Assembly (NCBI RefSeq): GCF_019139675.1
Contig: NZ_CP077077.1
Coordinates: forward strand, 372,001-436,000
Origin: Pseudomonas maumuensis
GTDB lineage: Bacteria; Pseudomonadota; Gammaproteobacteria; Pseudomonadales; Pseudomonadaceae
DNA length: 64,000 bases
Reading direction: 5' to 3'
Shown here: positions 44,131-51,945 of the stretch, piece after piece
How positions within the stretch are numbered: position 1 is the stretch's first letter
Layout: each line of letters begins with the position of its first letter
The notes under the pieces: model-generated
Told to the model about the DNA's origin: nothing
Databases searched by the model: none
Seen by the model: only the letters and a program-made list of their open reading frames with translations
Program-made: the position numbers and the translations under genes

Positions 44131-45105
44131 CTAGAACAATTTCAGCGGTTGTTCATCGAGCGCGGCCATCTGTTCACGCAGGGCCAGGATCTGGTCACCC
44201 CAGTAGCGCGGCTGGCCGAACCACGGGAAGCTGCGCGGGAATGCCGGGTCATCCCAGCGCCGCGCCAGCCAAGCGCTGTAGTGCAACTGGCGGAGGGCGC
44301 GCAGCGGCTCGATCAGGGCCAGTTCACGCGGGTCGAAGTCGTGGAACTCGTTGTAGCCGTCAATCAGCTCGGCGAGCTGGCCGAGGCGCTCCTCACGGCT
44401 GCCGGCAAGCATCATCCACAGGTCCTGCACCGCGGGGCCCATGCGGCAGTCGTCGAGGTCGACCACATGGTAGATATCGTCGCGGTGCATCAGGTTGCCA
44501 GGGTGCAGGTCGCCGTGCAGGCGGATCAGCTGGTGCGGGGTGCGGGCGTAGATATCCTCGACCCGCTTGAGGAGGTCGCGAGCCACGGATTCGAAGGCCG
44601 GCAGCAGTTCGCGAGGAACGAAGCCGCCGTCCAGCAGGGTGTTGAGCGAGGCATGGCCAAAGTTGTCCACAGCCAGCTGTTCACGGTGTTCGAATGGCCG
44701 GATGGCCGCCACGGCATGCAAGCGTCCGAGCAACTGACCCAGGCGGTACAGCTGGTCGAGGTTGCCCGGCTCCGGAGCATGGCCGCCACGGCGCGGGAAC
44801 AGGGCAAAGCGAAACCCCTGGTGCTCGAACAGGGAGCGGCCCTCGTGCAACAGCGGCGCCACCACGGGCACTTCGCACTCCGCCAGCTCGGCGGTGAAGG
44901 CGTGTTCTTCGAGGATTGCCGCATCGCTCCAGCGCCCGGGGCGGTAGAACTTGGCGATCAGCGGTTGTTCCCCCTCGATGCCCACCTGATAGACACGGTT
45001 TTCGTAGCTGTTGAGCGCCAGCACCCGCGCATCGCTGAGAAAGGCCAGGCTTTCCACGGCGTCCAGCACGAGGTCGGGGGTGAGGGTGTCGAAGGGGTGG
45101 GACAT
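44131..45105 (-). CDS. srkA: Stress response Ser/Thr kinase SrkA (YihE/RdoA)
   Basis: A cytoplasmic kinase of 324 residues related to choline kinase/APH folds. The start FDTLTPDLVLDAVESLAF, the N-lobe RVLALNSYENRVYQVGIEGEQP with PLIAKFYRPGRWSDAAILEE (Lys), the catalytic loop IRLHGDLHPGNLMHRDD and the metal-binding YHVVDLDDCRMGPAVQDLW match SrkA closely. In E. coli it protects against oxidative and envelope stress, linked to MazEF and Cpx. Here it is not next to dsbA, its enteric partner gene. It is probably a single transcription unit. Confidence 0.92.
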   Translation of the reverse strand: MSHPFDTLTPDLVLDAVESLAFLSDARVLALNSYENRVYQVGIEGEQPLIAKFYRPGRWSDAAILEEHAFTAELAECEVPVVAPLLHEGRSLFEHQGFRFALFPRRGGHAPEPGNLDQLYRLGQLLGRLHAVAAIRPFEHREQLAVDNFGHASLNTLLDGGFVPRELLPAFESVARDLLKRVEDIYARTPHQLIRLHGDLHPGNLMHRDDIYHVVDLDDCRMGPAVQDLWMMLAGSREERLGQLAELIDGYNEFHDFDPRELALIEPLRALRQLHYSAWLARRWDDPAFPRSFPWFGQPRYWGDQILALREQMAALDEQPLKLF

Positions 45106-45183
45106 GAAAGGCTCCAGGCGCGGGGACAGCGTGGCTGCATGTTACCCCAATCACATGGCACGCCCCGCCCTTGTCGTAGCCGG

Positions 45184-45948
45184 TTAGACCGGCACCCCCA
45201 GCAACACGAACGACGGATGGAACTGCACCCGCATCATGCTCTGCGGCCCGACTTGATACTGCGCCAGCCAGTCAGCCTCGGCGAAAGCGCACAAAGTCTG
45301 CCCGTTACCTAGTGCCAGGCGCACCTCGACTGCACCGTCCTGTTCACCGACAAGCTCCTCGACCTTGGCCTCCAGGCAATTGCTGCCTTGCTCCGCCAGC
45401 TCGCCCGGCCCCAGCAGCCGCACCCATCCTGCCTTCAACAGCGCCACCACCGTGCCACCCAGTGCCAGCTCCAGCCGCTCGGTACTGCCCCGGGTGATCA
45501 AGGCCTCGATCTCCAGGCTGCCGCCCAGATCCAGGCTGATACGGTCATGCCGGCCTTCGCGGCGCAGCCCGCTGATCCGCCCTTGCAACTGGTTGCGCGC
45601 ACTGGTGCGCAGCATCAGCCGACCGAGCAACGCGAGGTCGTTGCTGTCCTCGGCGGATTCCAGGATCTCTGCCTGCAATGCCTGCAGGCGCTGGTACAGG
45701 CGCAGTACCCGTTCGCCCTCGGCGGACAGCCGGGCGCCACCGCCACCCCGGCCCCCGGTGCTGCGTTCCACCAGGGGCTGCGCGGCCAGGTTGTTGAGTT
45801 CGTCGATGGCATCCCAGGCGGCTTTGTAGCTGATCCCCGCGGCCTTGGCGGCACGGGTGATGGACCCCTGCTCGGCGACATGTTGCAGCAGGGCAATGCG
45901 CTGTGGGCGGCGGGCGATGTGCTGGGCGAGCAAGGCGGGCAGGGACAT
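45184..45948 (-). CDS. modE: ModE-type molybdate-responsive transcription regulator
   Basis: The protein has 254 residues. The N-terminal winged helix-turn-helix has RIALLQHVAEQGSITRAAKAAGISYKAAWDAI (key part ITRAAKAAGISYKAAWD) and the ModE wing RSTGGRGGGGARL. The C-terminal half carries two TOBE/Mop repeats (RNQLQGRISGLRREG; NCLEAKVEELVGEQDGAVEV) that bind molybdate. ModE represses molybdate uptake genes, but no modABC is in the window. A short gap separates it from comF on the same strand. The start ATG 45948 is well placed. Confidence 0.85.
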   Translation of the reverse strand: MSLPALLAQHIARRPQRIALLQHVAEQGSITRAAKAAGISYKAAWDAIDELNNLAAQPLVERSTGGRGGGGARLSAEGERVLRLYQRLQALQAEILESAEDSNDLALLGRLMLRTSARNQLQGRISGLRREGRHDRISLDLGGSLEIEALITRGSTERLELALGGTVVALLKAGWVRLLGPGELAEQGSNCLEAKVEELVGEQDGAVEVRLALGNGQTLCAFAEADWLAQYQVGPQSMMRVQFHPSFVLLGVPV

Positions 45949-46005
45949 GGGCGGGCATCAGGCGTGGTGTAGGTCCCGCGACGTTGCCGCCGTCACCGGG
46001 GCAAG

Positions 46006-46743
46006 TCAAGCCTGGCCCGGGCGCGGTGTGCGCGCCAGGCAGTAGATATCCACCCGCCGGGCACCGGCCTGGCGCAGCAACCGGGCGATGGTCTGCGCGG
46101 TCGCCCCGGTGGTCAGCACGTCGTCGACCAGCGCCAGGTGCAGGCCCTCCAGTTCACTGCCCGGGGTGAGGGCGAAGGCTTGGCGCAGGTTGCGTTGCCG
46201 GGCCTTGGCACCGAGCGACTGTTGCGCCGGTGTATCGCGCGCCCGCTGCAGCAAGTGCTCGTCGCAGAGCAGGCGCAATTGTCTGGCGAGCCAGCGGGCG
46301 AGCATCGCCGCCTGGTTGAAGCCGCGCTGGCGCAGTCGTCGTCCGGCCAGGGGAACGGGCAACAAGCGGTCAGGCCGTGGCAAGCCTTCGTGATAGTGCT
46401 GGCTCAGGCTCTGGCCGAGCAATTGGGCCAGCAACCGCCCCAGGGGCCACTGGCTGTTGTGCTTGAAGCGGCTTATCAGGGTGTCGACGGGAAAGCCGTA
46501 ATGCCAAGGCGCGATCACCCGTTTGAATGCCGGTGGGTGGCGGCTGCAGTTGCCACAGAGAAGGTCGTCCAAGGCCAGGGGCAGCGCGCAACGGCGGCAT
46601 TGCTCTTGAAGCCAGGGCAGCGCCTGCTCGCAGGCGAGGCACAGGGGATAGGGCTGCCCTGCGGGCTCGTCGCAAAGCAAACAGAATTGATCGATATTTG
46701 TACAGATGTAAACCAGCATCTTCTTGATTGGTTGACAGTTCAT
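46006..46743 (-). CDS. comF: ComF-family phosphoribosyltransferase-like protein
   Basis: The protein has 245 residues. An N-terminal zinc-ribbon-like Cys set (FCLLCDEPAG, PLCLACEQA, CRRCALPL, LLCGNC) is followed by WHYGFPVDTLISRFKHNSQW. A type I phosphoribosyltransferase domain follows, with the PRPP loop LALVDDVLTTGATAQTI and RQRGFNQAAMLARWLA. Members are linked to DNA uptake, though their activity is unproven. ATG 46743 is preceded by GGAAGG. A second in-frame ATG (46719) would place the start inside the BirA-like operator. It is divergent from bioB, and its first codons overlap the bio operator. Confidence 0.87.
   Translation of the reverse strand: MNCQPIKKMLVYICTNIDQFCLLCDEPAGQPYPLCLACEQALPWLQEQCRRCALPLALDDLLCGNCSRHPPAFKRVIAPWHYGFPVDTLISRFKHNSQWPLGRLLAQLLGQSLSQHYHEGLPRPDRLLPVPLAGRRLRQRGFNQAAMLARWLARQLRLLCDEHLLQRARDTPAQQSLGAKARQRNLRQAFALTPGSELEGLHLALVDDVLTTGATAQTIARLLRQAGARRVDIYCLARTPRPGQA
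46706..46738. promoter_or_regulatory. Candidate BirA operator for the bioBFHCD operon
   Basis: ATGTAAACC (46706-46714) and GGTTGACAG (46730-46738) are inverted half-sites separated by 15 bases. BirA sites as I recall are TTGTAAACC-N15-GGTTTACAA. The right half contains the bioB -35 hexamer and the whole operator lies in the first codons of comF. Confidence 0.75.
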
Positions 46744-46760
46744 AGGCCTTCCGTGACTAT
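46732..46760 (+). promoter_or_regulatory. Candidate bioB promoter
   Basis: A perfect -35 TTGACA (46732-46737) is followed after 17 bases by a weak -10 GACTAT (46755-46760). That predicts a leader of about 65 bases before the bioB ATG. Confidence 0.6.
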
Positions 46761-46832
46761 GCGAGCTATCCGTGATGCGCTGGTGGGTTTCCCTGTCCCG
46801 GCGTCAGTCAGACCATAGATAAGGAAACGCCG

Positions 46833-47891
46833 ATGAGCGCCAGCGCAATTGCAACAACCCGTCACGACTGGTCCCTGGCCGAGGTCAAGGCACTGTTCCA
46901 GCAGCCGTTCAATGACCTGCTGTTCCAGGCCCAGACCATGCACCGCGCGCATTTCGACCCCAACCGTGTGCAGGTCTCCACGCTGCTGTCGATCAAGACC
47001 GGCGCCTGCCCGGAAGATTGCAAATATTGTCCGCAGTCCGGCCACTACAACACCGGGCTGGAAAAACAGAAGCTGATGGAAGTGCAGAAGGTGCTGGAGG
47101 AGGCCGCCCGGGCCAAGGCCATCGGTTCGACCCGCTTCTGCATGGGCGCGGCGTGGAAGCATCCCTCGGCCAAGGACATGCCCTACGTGCTGGAGATGGT
47201 CAAAGGGGTCAAGGCCATGGGCCTGGAAACCTGCATGACCCTCGGCAAGCTCGACCAGGAGCAGACCCAGGCCCTGGCCCAGGCCGGCCTGGACTACTAC
47301 AACCACAACCTCGACACCTCGCCGGAGTTCTACGGCAGCATCATCACCACCCGTACCTACAGCGAACGCCTGCAGACCCTGGCCTACGTGCGTGACGCCG
47401 GCATGAAGATCTGTTCCGGCGGCATCCTTGGCATGGGCGAGTCGCTGGACGACCGCGCAGGCCTGTTGATCCAGCTGGCCAACCTGCCCGAGCACCCGGA
47501 GTCGGTGCCGATCAACATGCTGGTCAAGGTTGCCGGCACGCCGCTGGCCGACGAGGAAGACGTCGATCCGTTCGACTTCATCCGCATGCTCGCCGTTGCC
47601 CGGATCCTCATGCCCAAGTCCCACGTGCGCCTGTCGGCCGGCCGTGAGCAGATGAACGAGCAGATGCAGGCACTGGCGTTCATGGCCGGAGCCAACTCGA
47701 TCTTCTACGGCGAGAAGCTGCTGACCACGGCCAACCCGCAGGCCGACAAGGACATGCAGCTGTTCGCCCGCCTGGGTATCCAGCCTGAAGCCCGCGAAGA
47801 GCACGCCGACGAAGTGCACCAGGCCGCCATCGAGCAGGCGCTGGTCGAGCAGCGCAGCAGCGAGCTGTTCTACGACGCAGCCTCGGCCTGA
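46833..47891 (+). CDS. bioB: Biotin synthase
   Basis: A radical-SAM enzyme inserting sulfur into dethiobiotin. The 352 residues have the 4Fe-4S motif [15 protein letters not shown] (CxxxCxxC) at about 64-71. The 2Fe-2S ligands are [12 protein letters not shown] and METCMTLG-like LETCMTLG, and the conserved [14 protein letters not shown] is present. The start ATG 46833 follows AAGGAA. It is the first gene of bioBFHCD. A BirA-like operator upstream suggests repression by biotinyl-AMP-bound BirA. Confidence 0.97.
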   Translation: MSASAIATTRHDWSLAEVKALFQQPFNDLLFQAQTMHRAHFDPNRVQVSTLLSIKTGACPEDCKYCPQSGHYNTGLEKQKLMEVQKVLEEAARAKAIGSTRFCMGAAWKHPSAKDMPYVLEMVKGVKAMGLETCMTLGKLDQEQTQALAQAGLDYYNHNLDTSPEFYGSIITTRTYSERLQTLAYVRDAGMKICSGGILGMGESLDDRAGLLIQLANLPEHPESVPINMLVKVAGTPLADEEDVDPFDFIRMLAVARILMPKSHVRLSAGREQMNEQMQALAFMAGANSIFYGEKLLTTANPQADKDMQLFARLGIQPEAREEHADEVHQAAIEQALVEQRSSELFYDAASA

Positions 47892-47893
47892 GC

Positions 47894-49066
47894 ATGGCCT
47901 TCGATCTCGCCGCGCGGCTGGCCGAACGGCGTGCCGCGGACCTCTATCGCCAGCGGCCGCTGCTGGAAAGCCCGCAAGGGCCGCAGGTGGTGGTCGATGG
48001 GCAGCCGCTGCTGGCCTTCTGCAGCAATGACTACCTGGGCCTGGCCAATCACCCCGAGGTGATCAAGGCCTGGCGCGATGGCGCCGAGCGCTGGGGTGTC
48101 GGCGGTGGCGCCTCGCACCTGGTGATCGGCCACAGCACGCCGCACCATGCCGTTGAAGAAGCGCTGGCCGAGTTGACCGGGCGCCCTCGCGCGTTGCTGT
48201 TCTCCACTGGCTACATGGCCAACCTCGGGGCCATCACCGCGCTGCTGGGGCAGGGCGACACAGTCTTGCAGGACCGCCTCAACCACGCTTCCCTGCTCGA
48301 CGGCGGGCTGCTCAGTGGCGCCCGCTTCAGCCGCTATCTGCACAACGACCCGGCCAGCCTGAGCAGTCGCCTGGAGAAAGCCACCGGCAATACCCTGGTG
48401 GTCACCGATGGCGTGTTCAGCATGGATGGCGATTGCGCCGACCTGCCGGCCCTGGCCAAGGCCGCCCGCAGCCGCGACGCTTGGCTGATGGTCGACGATG
48501 CCCATGGCTTTGGTACCTTGGGCGCCAACGGCGGCGGCCTGGTCGAGCATTTCGGCCTGGGTGTCGATGACGTGCCGGTGCTGATCGGCACGCTGGGCAA
48601 GGCCTGTGGCACCGCCGGCGCCTTTGTTGCCGGCAGCGAGGACCTGATCGAGGCACTCGTCCAGTTCGCTCGGCCCTACATCTACACCACCAGCCAGCCG
48701 CCGGCGTTGGCGTGCGCCACGCTCAAGGCGCTGGAGCTGCTGGGCCGGGAGCGCTGGCGGCGTGAGCACCTGGCCGCGCTGGTCCGGCAGTTCCGCACGG
48801 GCGCCGAAGAGATCGGACTGACCCTGATGGACAGCCACACCGCAATCCAGCCGATCCTTATCGGCGATGCGGGGCGGGCGCTGGCATTGTCCCGCTTGCT
48901 GCGCGAGCGCGGTTTGTTGGTCACGGCGATTCGTCCACCCACCGTGCCCGCCGGCAGTGCCCGTCTGCGGGTGACCCTGAGCGCCGCCCACAGTGAGGCG
49001 CAGGTGCAGCTATTGTTGAATGCATTGGCCGAGTGTTATCCACAGCTGGAGTCCGCCGATGCGTAA
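47894..49066 (+). CDS. bioF: 8-amino-7-oxononanoate synthase
   Basis: A PLP enzyme joining pimeloyl-ACP and alanine. The 390 residues include the [15 protein letters not shown] entrance motif and [22 protein letters not shown]. The PLP-binding set is [18 protein letters not shown] and [11 protein letters not shown]. The Schiff-base Lys is in [18 protein letters not shown]. It starts two bases after the bioB stop. Its end overlaps bioH by eight bases. Confidence 0.97.
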   Translation: MAFDLAARLAERRAADLYRQRPLLESPQGPQVVVDGQPLLAFCSNDYLGLANHPEVIKAWRDGAERWGVGGGASHLVIGHSTPHHAVEEALAELTGRPRALLFSTGYMANLGAITALLGQGDTVLQDRLNHASLLDGGLLSGARFSRYLHNDPASLSSRLEKATGNTLVVTDGVFSMDGDCADLPALAKAARSRDAWLMVDDAHGFGTLGANGGGLVEHFGLGVDDVPVLIGTLGKACGTAGAFVAGSEDLIEALVQFARPYIYTTSQPPALACATLKALELLGRERWRREHLAALVRQFRTGAEEIGLTLMDSHTAIQPILIGDAGRALALSRLLRERGLLVTAIRPPTVPAGSARLRVTLSAAHSEAQVQLLLNALAECYPQLESADA

Positions 49067-49790
49067 CCGAATGATCCTTCTGCCCGGCTGGGGGCTGGGC
49101 ACCGCCTCACTGGAACCGCTGGCCGCCAGCCTGCGTGCCCAGGACCCGCGCCTGCAGGTCGAATTGATCCCGTTGCCGGACTTGGCCGACAGCGACCCGC
49201 AGGCCTGGGTCGACTACCTCGACCGCAAGCTGCCCAACGACGTGTGGCTGGGCGGCTGGTCGCTGGGTGGCATGCTCGCCAGCGCCCTGGCGTACAAGCG
49301 CGGCGATCATTGCTGCGGCTTGCTCACCCTGGCCAGCAACCCCAGTTTCGTCGCTCGGCCGGATTGGCCGCACGGGATGGCGCCGGATACCTTCGGTACC
49401 TTCCTCGATGGCTGCCGCAGCCATACCCAGGTGACCCTCAAGCGTTTCCGTACCTTGTGCAGCGAAGGTGCGCAGCAACCGCGCACCTTGCTGCGCCAAC
49501 TGGGCGTCGGCGTGCCCGACACCGATCCGCTGTACCTGGCCACCGGGCTGGAGGTGCTGGCCAGCCTTGATACACGCGCTGCCCTGGAGCAATACGGCGG
49601 CCCGCAGCTGCACCTGTTCGCCGGCAGTGACGCGCTGGTGCCGGTGGAGGCTGCCAAGGCCCTGAGCGACCTGTTGCCCGACGTGGAAGTCGGCTTGGTC
49701 GAAGACAGTTCCCACGCCTTCCTGCTGGAGTACCCGCAGGAGCTGGCGGCGGGCATCAAGAGTTTCCTGCATGAGAGTGGCGATGACTGA
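49059..49790 (+). CDS. bioH: Pimeloyl-ACP methyl ester esterase
   Basis: An alpha/beta hydrolase of 243 residues that removes the methyl group from pimeloyl-ACP methyl ester, ending BioC-started chain elongation. The nucleophile elbow is [15 protein letters not shown], with Ser at about residue 74. The acid is in [10 protein letters not shown] and the catalytic His in [13 protein letters not shown]. The start is ATG 49059, inside the end of bioF. A longer frame from 49020 is rejected. The bioC start lies inside its last codons. Confidence 0.94.
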   Translation: MRNRMILLPGWGLGTASLEPLAASLRAQDPRLQVELIPLPDLADSDPQAWVDYLDRKLPNDVWLGGWSLGGMLASALAYKRGDHCCGLLTLASNPSFVARPDWPHGMAPDTFGTFLDGCRSHTQVTLKRFRTLCSEGAQQPRTLLRQLGVGVPDTDPLYLATGLEVLASLDTRAALEQYGGPQLHLFAGSDALVPVEAAKALSDLLPDVEVGLVEDSSHAFLLEYPQELAAGIKSFLHESGDD

Positions 49791-50607
49791 TCTTTCCCAG
49801 CCCAGCTTGCCTGGTGCCCTGCCGGACAAGCGCCAGGTGGCGGCTTCGTTCTCGCGCGCCGCCGCCAGCTACGACAGTGTCGCGGCCCTGCAGCGCGCCG
49901 TAGGCATGGCGCTGCTGGAGAAACTGCCCGCAGGTTTCGCCCCTGCGCGCTGGCTGGACATGGGCAGTGGCACCGGCCATTTCAGCCGGGTCCTGGCCGA
50001 GTGCTTCAGCGATGCCGACGGTGTTGCGCTGGACATCGCCGAGGGCATGTTGCGCCATGCCCGTGAGCACGGCGGCGCCCGGCACCATGTGGCGGGTGAC
50101 GCCGAGCGTCTGCCGTTGCGCGATGGCAGTGTCGACCTGCTGTTCAGCAGCCTGGCGGTTCAGTGGTGCGGCCAGTTCGCCAGCGTGCTGGGTGAGGCTC
50201 GGCGGGTGCTGCGTTCAGGCGGGGTGCTGGCATTCAGCAGCTTGTGCGTGGGCACCCTTGATGAGTTGCGTGCCAGCTGGCAAGCCGTCGATGGTATGGT
50301 GCACGTCAATCGCTTCCGGCGTTTCGAGGATTACCAGCGTCTATGCGGGGACAGCGGCCTGGAGCTGATCGACCTGGAGCGGCGTCCCCATGTACTGCAC
50401 TACCCCGACGTGCGCAGCCTGACCCACGAGCTCAAGGCACTGGGTGCGCACAACCTCAACCCGGGGCGTCCGTCGGGGCTCACCGGGCGCGCGCGGATGC
50501 AGGGACTGTTGCAGGCCTACGAACAGTACCGCCAGGCGCAAGGTCTGCCGGCCACCTACCAGGTGGTCTACGGCGTCTTGCGCAAGCCGTCGGTTGGGGA
50601 GCAGTGA
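49783..50607 (+). CDS. bioC: Malonyl-ACP O-methyltransferase
   Basis: Methylates malonyl-ACP with SAM to begin pimelate synthesis. The 274 residues are a class I methyltransferase with motif [18 protein letters not shown]. The acidic motif II is in [11 protein letters not shown], followed by [20 protein letters not shown] and [17 protein letters not shown]. The N-terminal [16 protein letters not shown] is the BioC signature. The start was set at ATG 49783 (MTDLSQ), with GAGAG upstream and an eight-base overlap with bioH. ATG 49771 is an alternative. Confidence 0.95.
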   Translation: MTDLSQPSLPGALPDKRQVAASFSRAAASYDSVAALQRAVGMALLEKLPAGFAPARWLDMGSGTGHFSRVLAECFSDADGVALDIAEGMLRHAREHGGARHHVAGDAERLPLRDGSVDLLFSSLAVQWCGQFASVLGEARRVLRSGGVLAFSSLCVGTLDELRASWQAVDGMVHVNRFRRFEDYQRLCGDSGLELIDLERRPHVLHYPDVRSLTHELKALGAHNLNPGRPSGLTGRARMQGLLQAYEQYRQAQGLPATYQVVYGVLRKPSVGEQ

Positions 50608-50608
50608 C

Positions 50609-51289
50609 ATGAGCCAGGCCTATTTCATTGCCGGCACGGACACCGATGTCGGCAAGACCACCATCGCCGCGGGGTTGCTGCATGCGGCGCGGCAACTGGG
50701 GTTGAGCACTCTGGCGGCCAAGCCGGTGGCGTCCGGGTGCGTGGTGACGACAAAGGGGCTGCGCAACAGCGACTCGCTGGCGCTGATCGACGAAAGCTCG
50801 GTCAAACTGCCCTATGAAGCGGTCAACCCCTTTGCCTTCGAACCGGCCATCGCCCCGCATGTGGCGGCCCGCGAGGCCGGGGTGGCGCTGAGCGTGCCGG
50901 CGCTGCGCGATGCGATGCAGCAGGTGCTGGCGCATCACGCCGACTTCACCTTGATCGAAGGCGCCGGTGGCTGGCGGGTGCCGCTGTCCGACCATGCCAA
51001 CTTGTCGGATTTGGCCATCGCCTTGAGGCTACCGGTGATCCTGGTGGTGGGGGTACGCCTGGGGTGCATCAACCACGCCTTGCTCAGTGCCGAGGCCATC
51101 GCCCGGGACGGCCTGCAACTGGCGGGATGGGTGGCGAACATCGTCGATCCGCGTACATCGCGCTTGGAAGAGAACCTGTCCAGCCTGGCCGAGCGCCTGC
51201 CAGCGCCATGCTTGGGGCGGGTGCCCTGGTTGAAGCAGGCTGGCGCGGACGCGGTGGCCGAGCATTTGCATCTGGACTTGCTGGATTAG
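50609..51289 (+). CDS. bioD: Dethiobiotin synthetase
   Basis: An ATP-dependent ring closure of DAPA with CO2. The 226 residues have the P-loop YFIAGTDTDVGKTTIAAGLL near the start. KPVASGCVVTTKGLRNSDSL, the Mg/substrate EGAGGWRVPLSD motif and VVGVRLGCINHALLSAEAI are present. It begins one base after the bioC stop and is the last gene of the operon. The following 109 bases (51290-51398) have only weak inverted repeats. Confidence 0.96.
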   Translation: MSQAYFIAGTDTDVGKTTIAAGLLHAARQLGLSTLAAKPVASGCVVTTKGLRNSDSLALIDESSVKLPYEAVNPFAFEPAIAPHVAAREAGVALSVPALRDAMQQVLAHHADFTLIEGAGGWRVPLSDHANLSDLAIALRLPVILVVGVRLGCINHALLSAEAIARDGLQLAGWVANIVDPRTSRLEENLSSLAERLPAPCLGRVPWLKQAGADAVAEHLHLDLLD

Positions 51290-51398
51290 GCCTTTGCCTA
51301 TCAGCTGGCACTAGGCTATTAGGGATTTAAACGGGCCTTTTTCCCGGTCTGCTGCTTTAATAAGGCCTGTTCATCATCCAGCGTCATGGAGTCCTGAC

Positions 51399-51695
51399 AT
51401 GGAAATCAATGCAAGTTCCGCTTTCTACGCGGGGCTGGGTGCCATCCAGAACGGGCAGAACCGCGTCGACCAGGCCGCCCAGCAGATCGCCAGCGGTGCC
51501 GTCGAGCGCGGTGCCAGCGGACAGTCCACAGACTATCAGGCCGAGCGGCTGCGCGGCGTTGACCGCAGCCAGCAGATGGACTTGGCCACCAGCACCGTGC
51601 AACTGGCCCTGGGCAAGCACGAAGTCGAACTGGGAGCCAAAGTCGCCAAGGCTTCCGATGAAATGCTCGGTCGGTTTATCGACACCTACGTCTGA
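51399..51695 (+). CDS. Small protein resembling joined N- and C-terminal ends of flagellar rod/hook proteins
   Basis: The protein has 98 residues. The N-terminal SSAFYAGLGAIQNGQNRVDQAAQQIAS resembles the first helix of FlgB/FlgC/FlgE-type axial proteins (GL.AI..AQ..vd..A.NIA pattern). The C-terminal VELGAKVAKASDEMLGRFID resembles their final helix (ANAKVIKTADEMLGTLID). The central axial-structure domain is missing, replaced by a short polar link. The start ATG 51399 follows GGAG. It sits between bioD and fadE, as a hypothetical gene does in P. aeruginosa (PA0505, recalled). No flagellar genes are near. The function is unknown. Confidence 0.75.
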   Translation: MEINASSAFYAGLGAIQNGQNRVDQAAQQIASGAVERGASGQSTDYQAERLRGVDRSQQMDLATSTVQLALGKHEVELGAKVAKASDEMLGRFIDTYV

Positions 51696-51720
51696 TCCGC
51701 TGAATCACATTCGCTTACTT

Positions 51721-51766
51721 CGCGGGGCAAGCCCGCTTCCACTCGTGGGAGCGGGCTTGCCCCGCG
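51721..51766. repeat. Near-perfect 22-bp REP-like palindrome
   Basis: CGCGGGGCAAGCCCGCTTCCAC and GTGGGAGCGGGCTTGCCCCGCG pair over 22 bases with one mismatch and a two-base loop. It follows the small rod-like gene and could act as a terminator or REP hairpin. Confidence 0.75.
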
Positions 51767-51861
51767 ATGCGTTTGAGGGTGATTGGCTGAAAAGTCATAT
51801 TCGGCGGCATAAATGCCATTGTTAGCCCTCCTTGACAGCGAGGCCTCCTAAACGTAAGTTT

Positions 51862-51875
51862 CAAACAACTGTTTG
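51862..51875. promoter_or_regulatory. Perfect PsrA box upstream of the acyl-CoA dehydrogenase gene
   Basis: CAAAC-AACT-GTTTG matches the PsrA consensus (G/C)AAAC-N(2-4)-GTTT(G/C). It lies 71-84 bases before the start codon. PsrA is the long-chain fatty-acid-responsive TetR regulator of Pseudomonas beta-oxidation. I recall that the P. aeruginosa orthologue of this gene (PA0506) belongs to its regulon. Confidence 0.75.
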
Positions 51876-51945
51876 ACCGAAAGCCGCCAAGAGCTGGTCG
51901 GTACCCGCGGTCTCCCTACCGAACTCATCACAGAGGTTCATCGCA

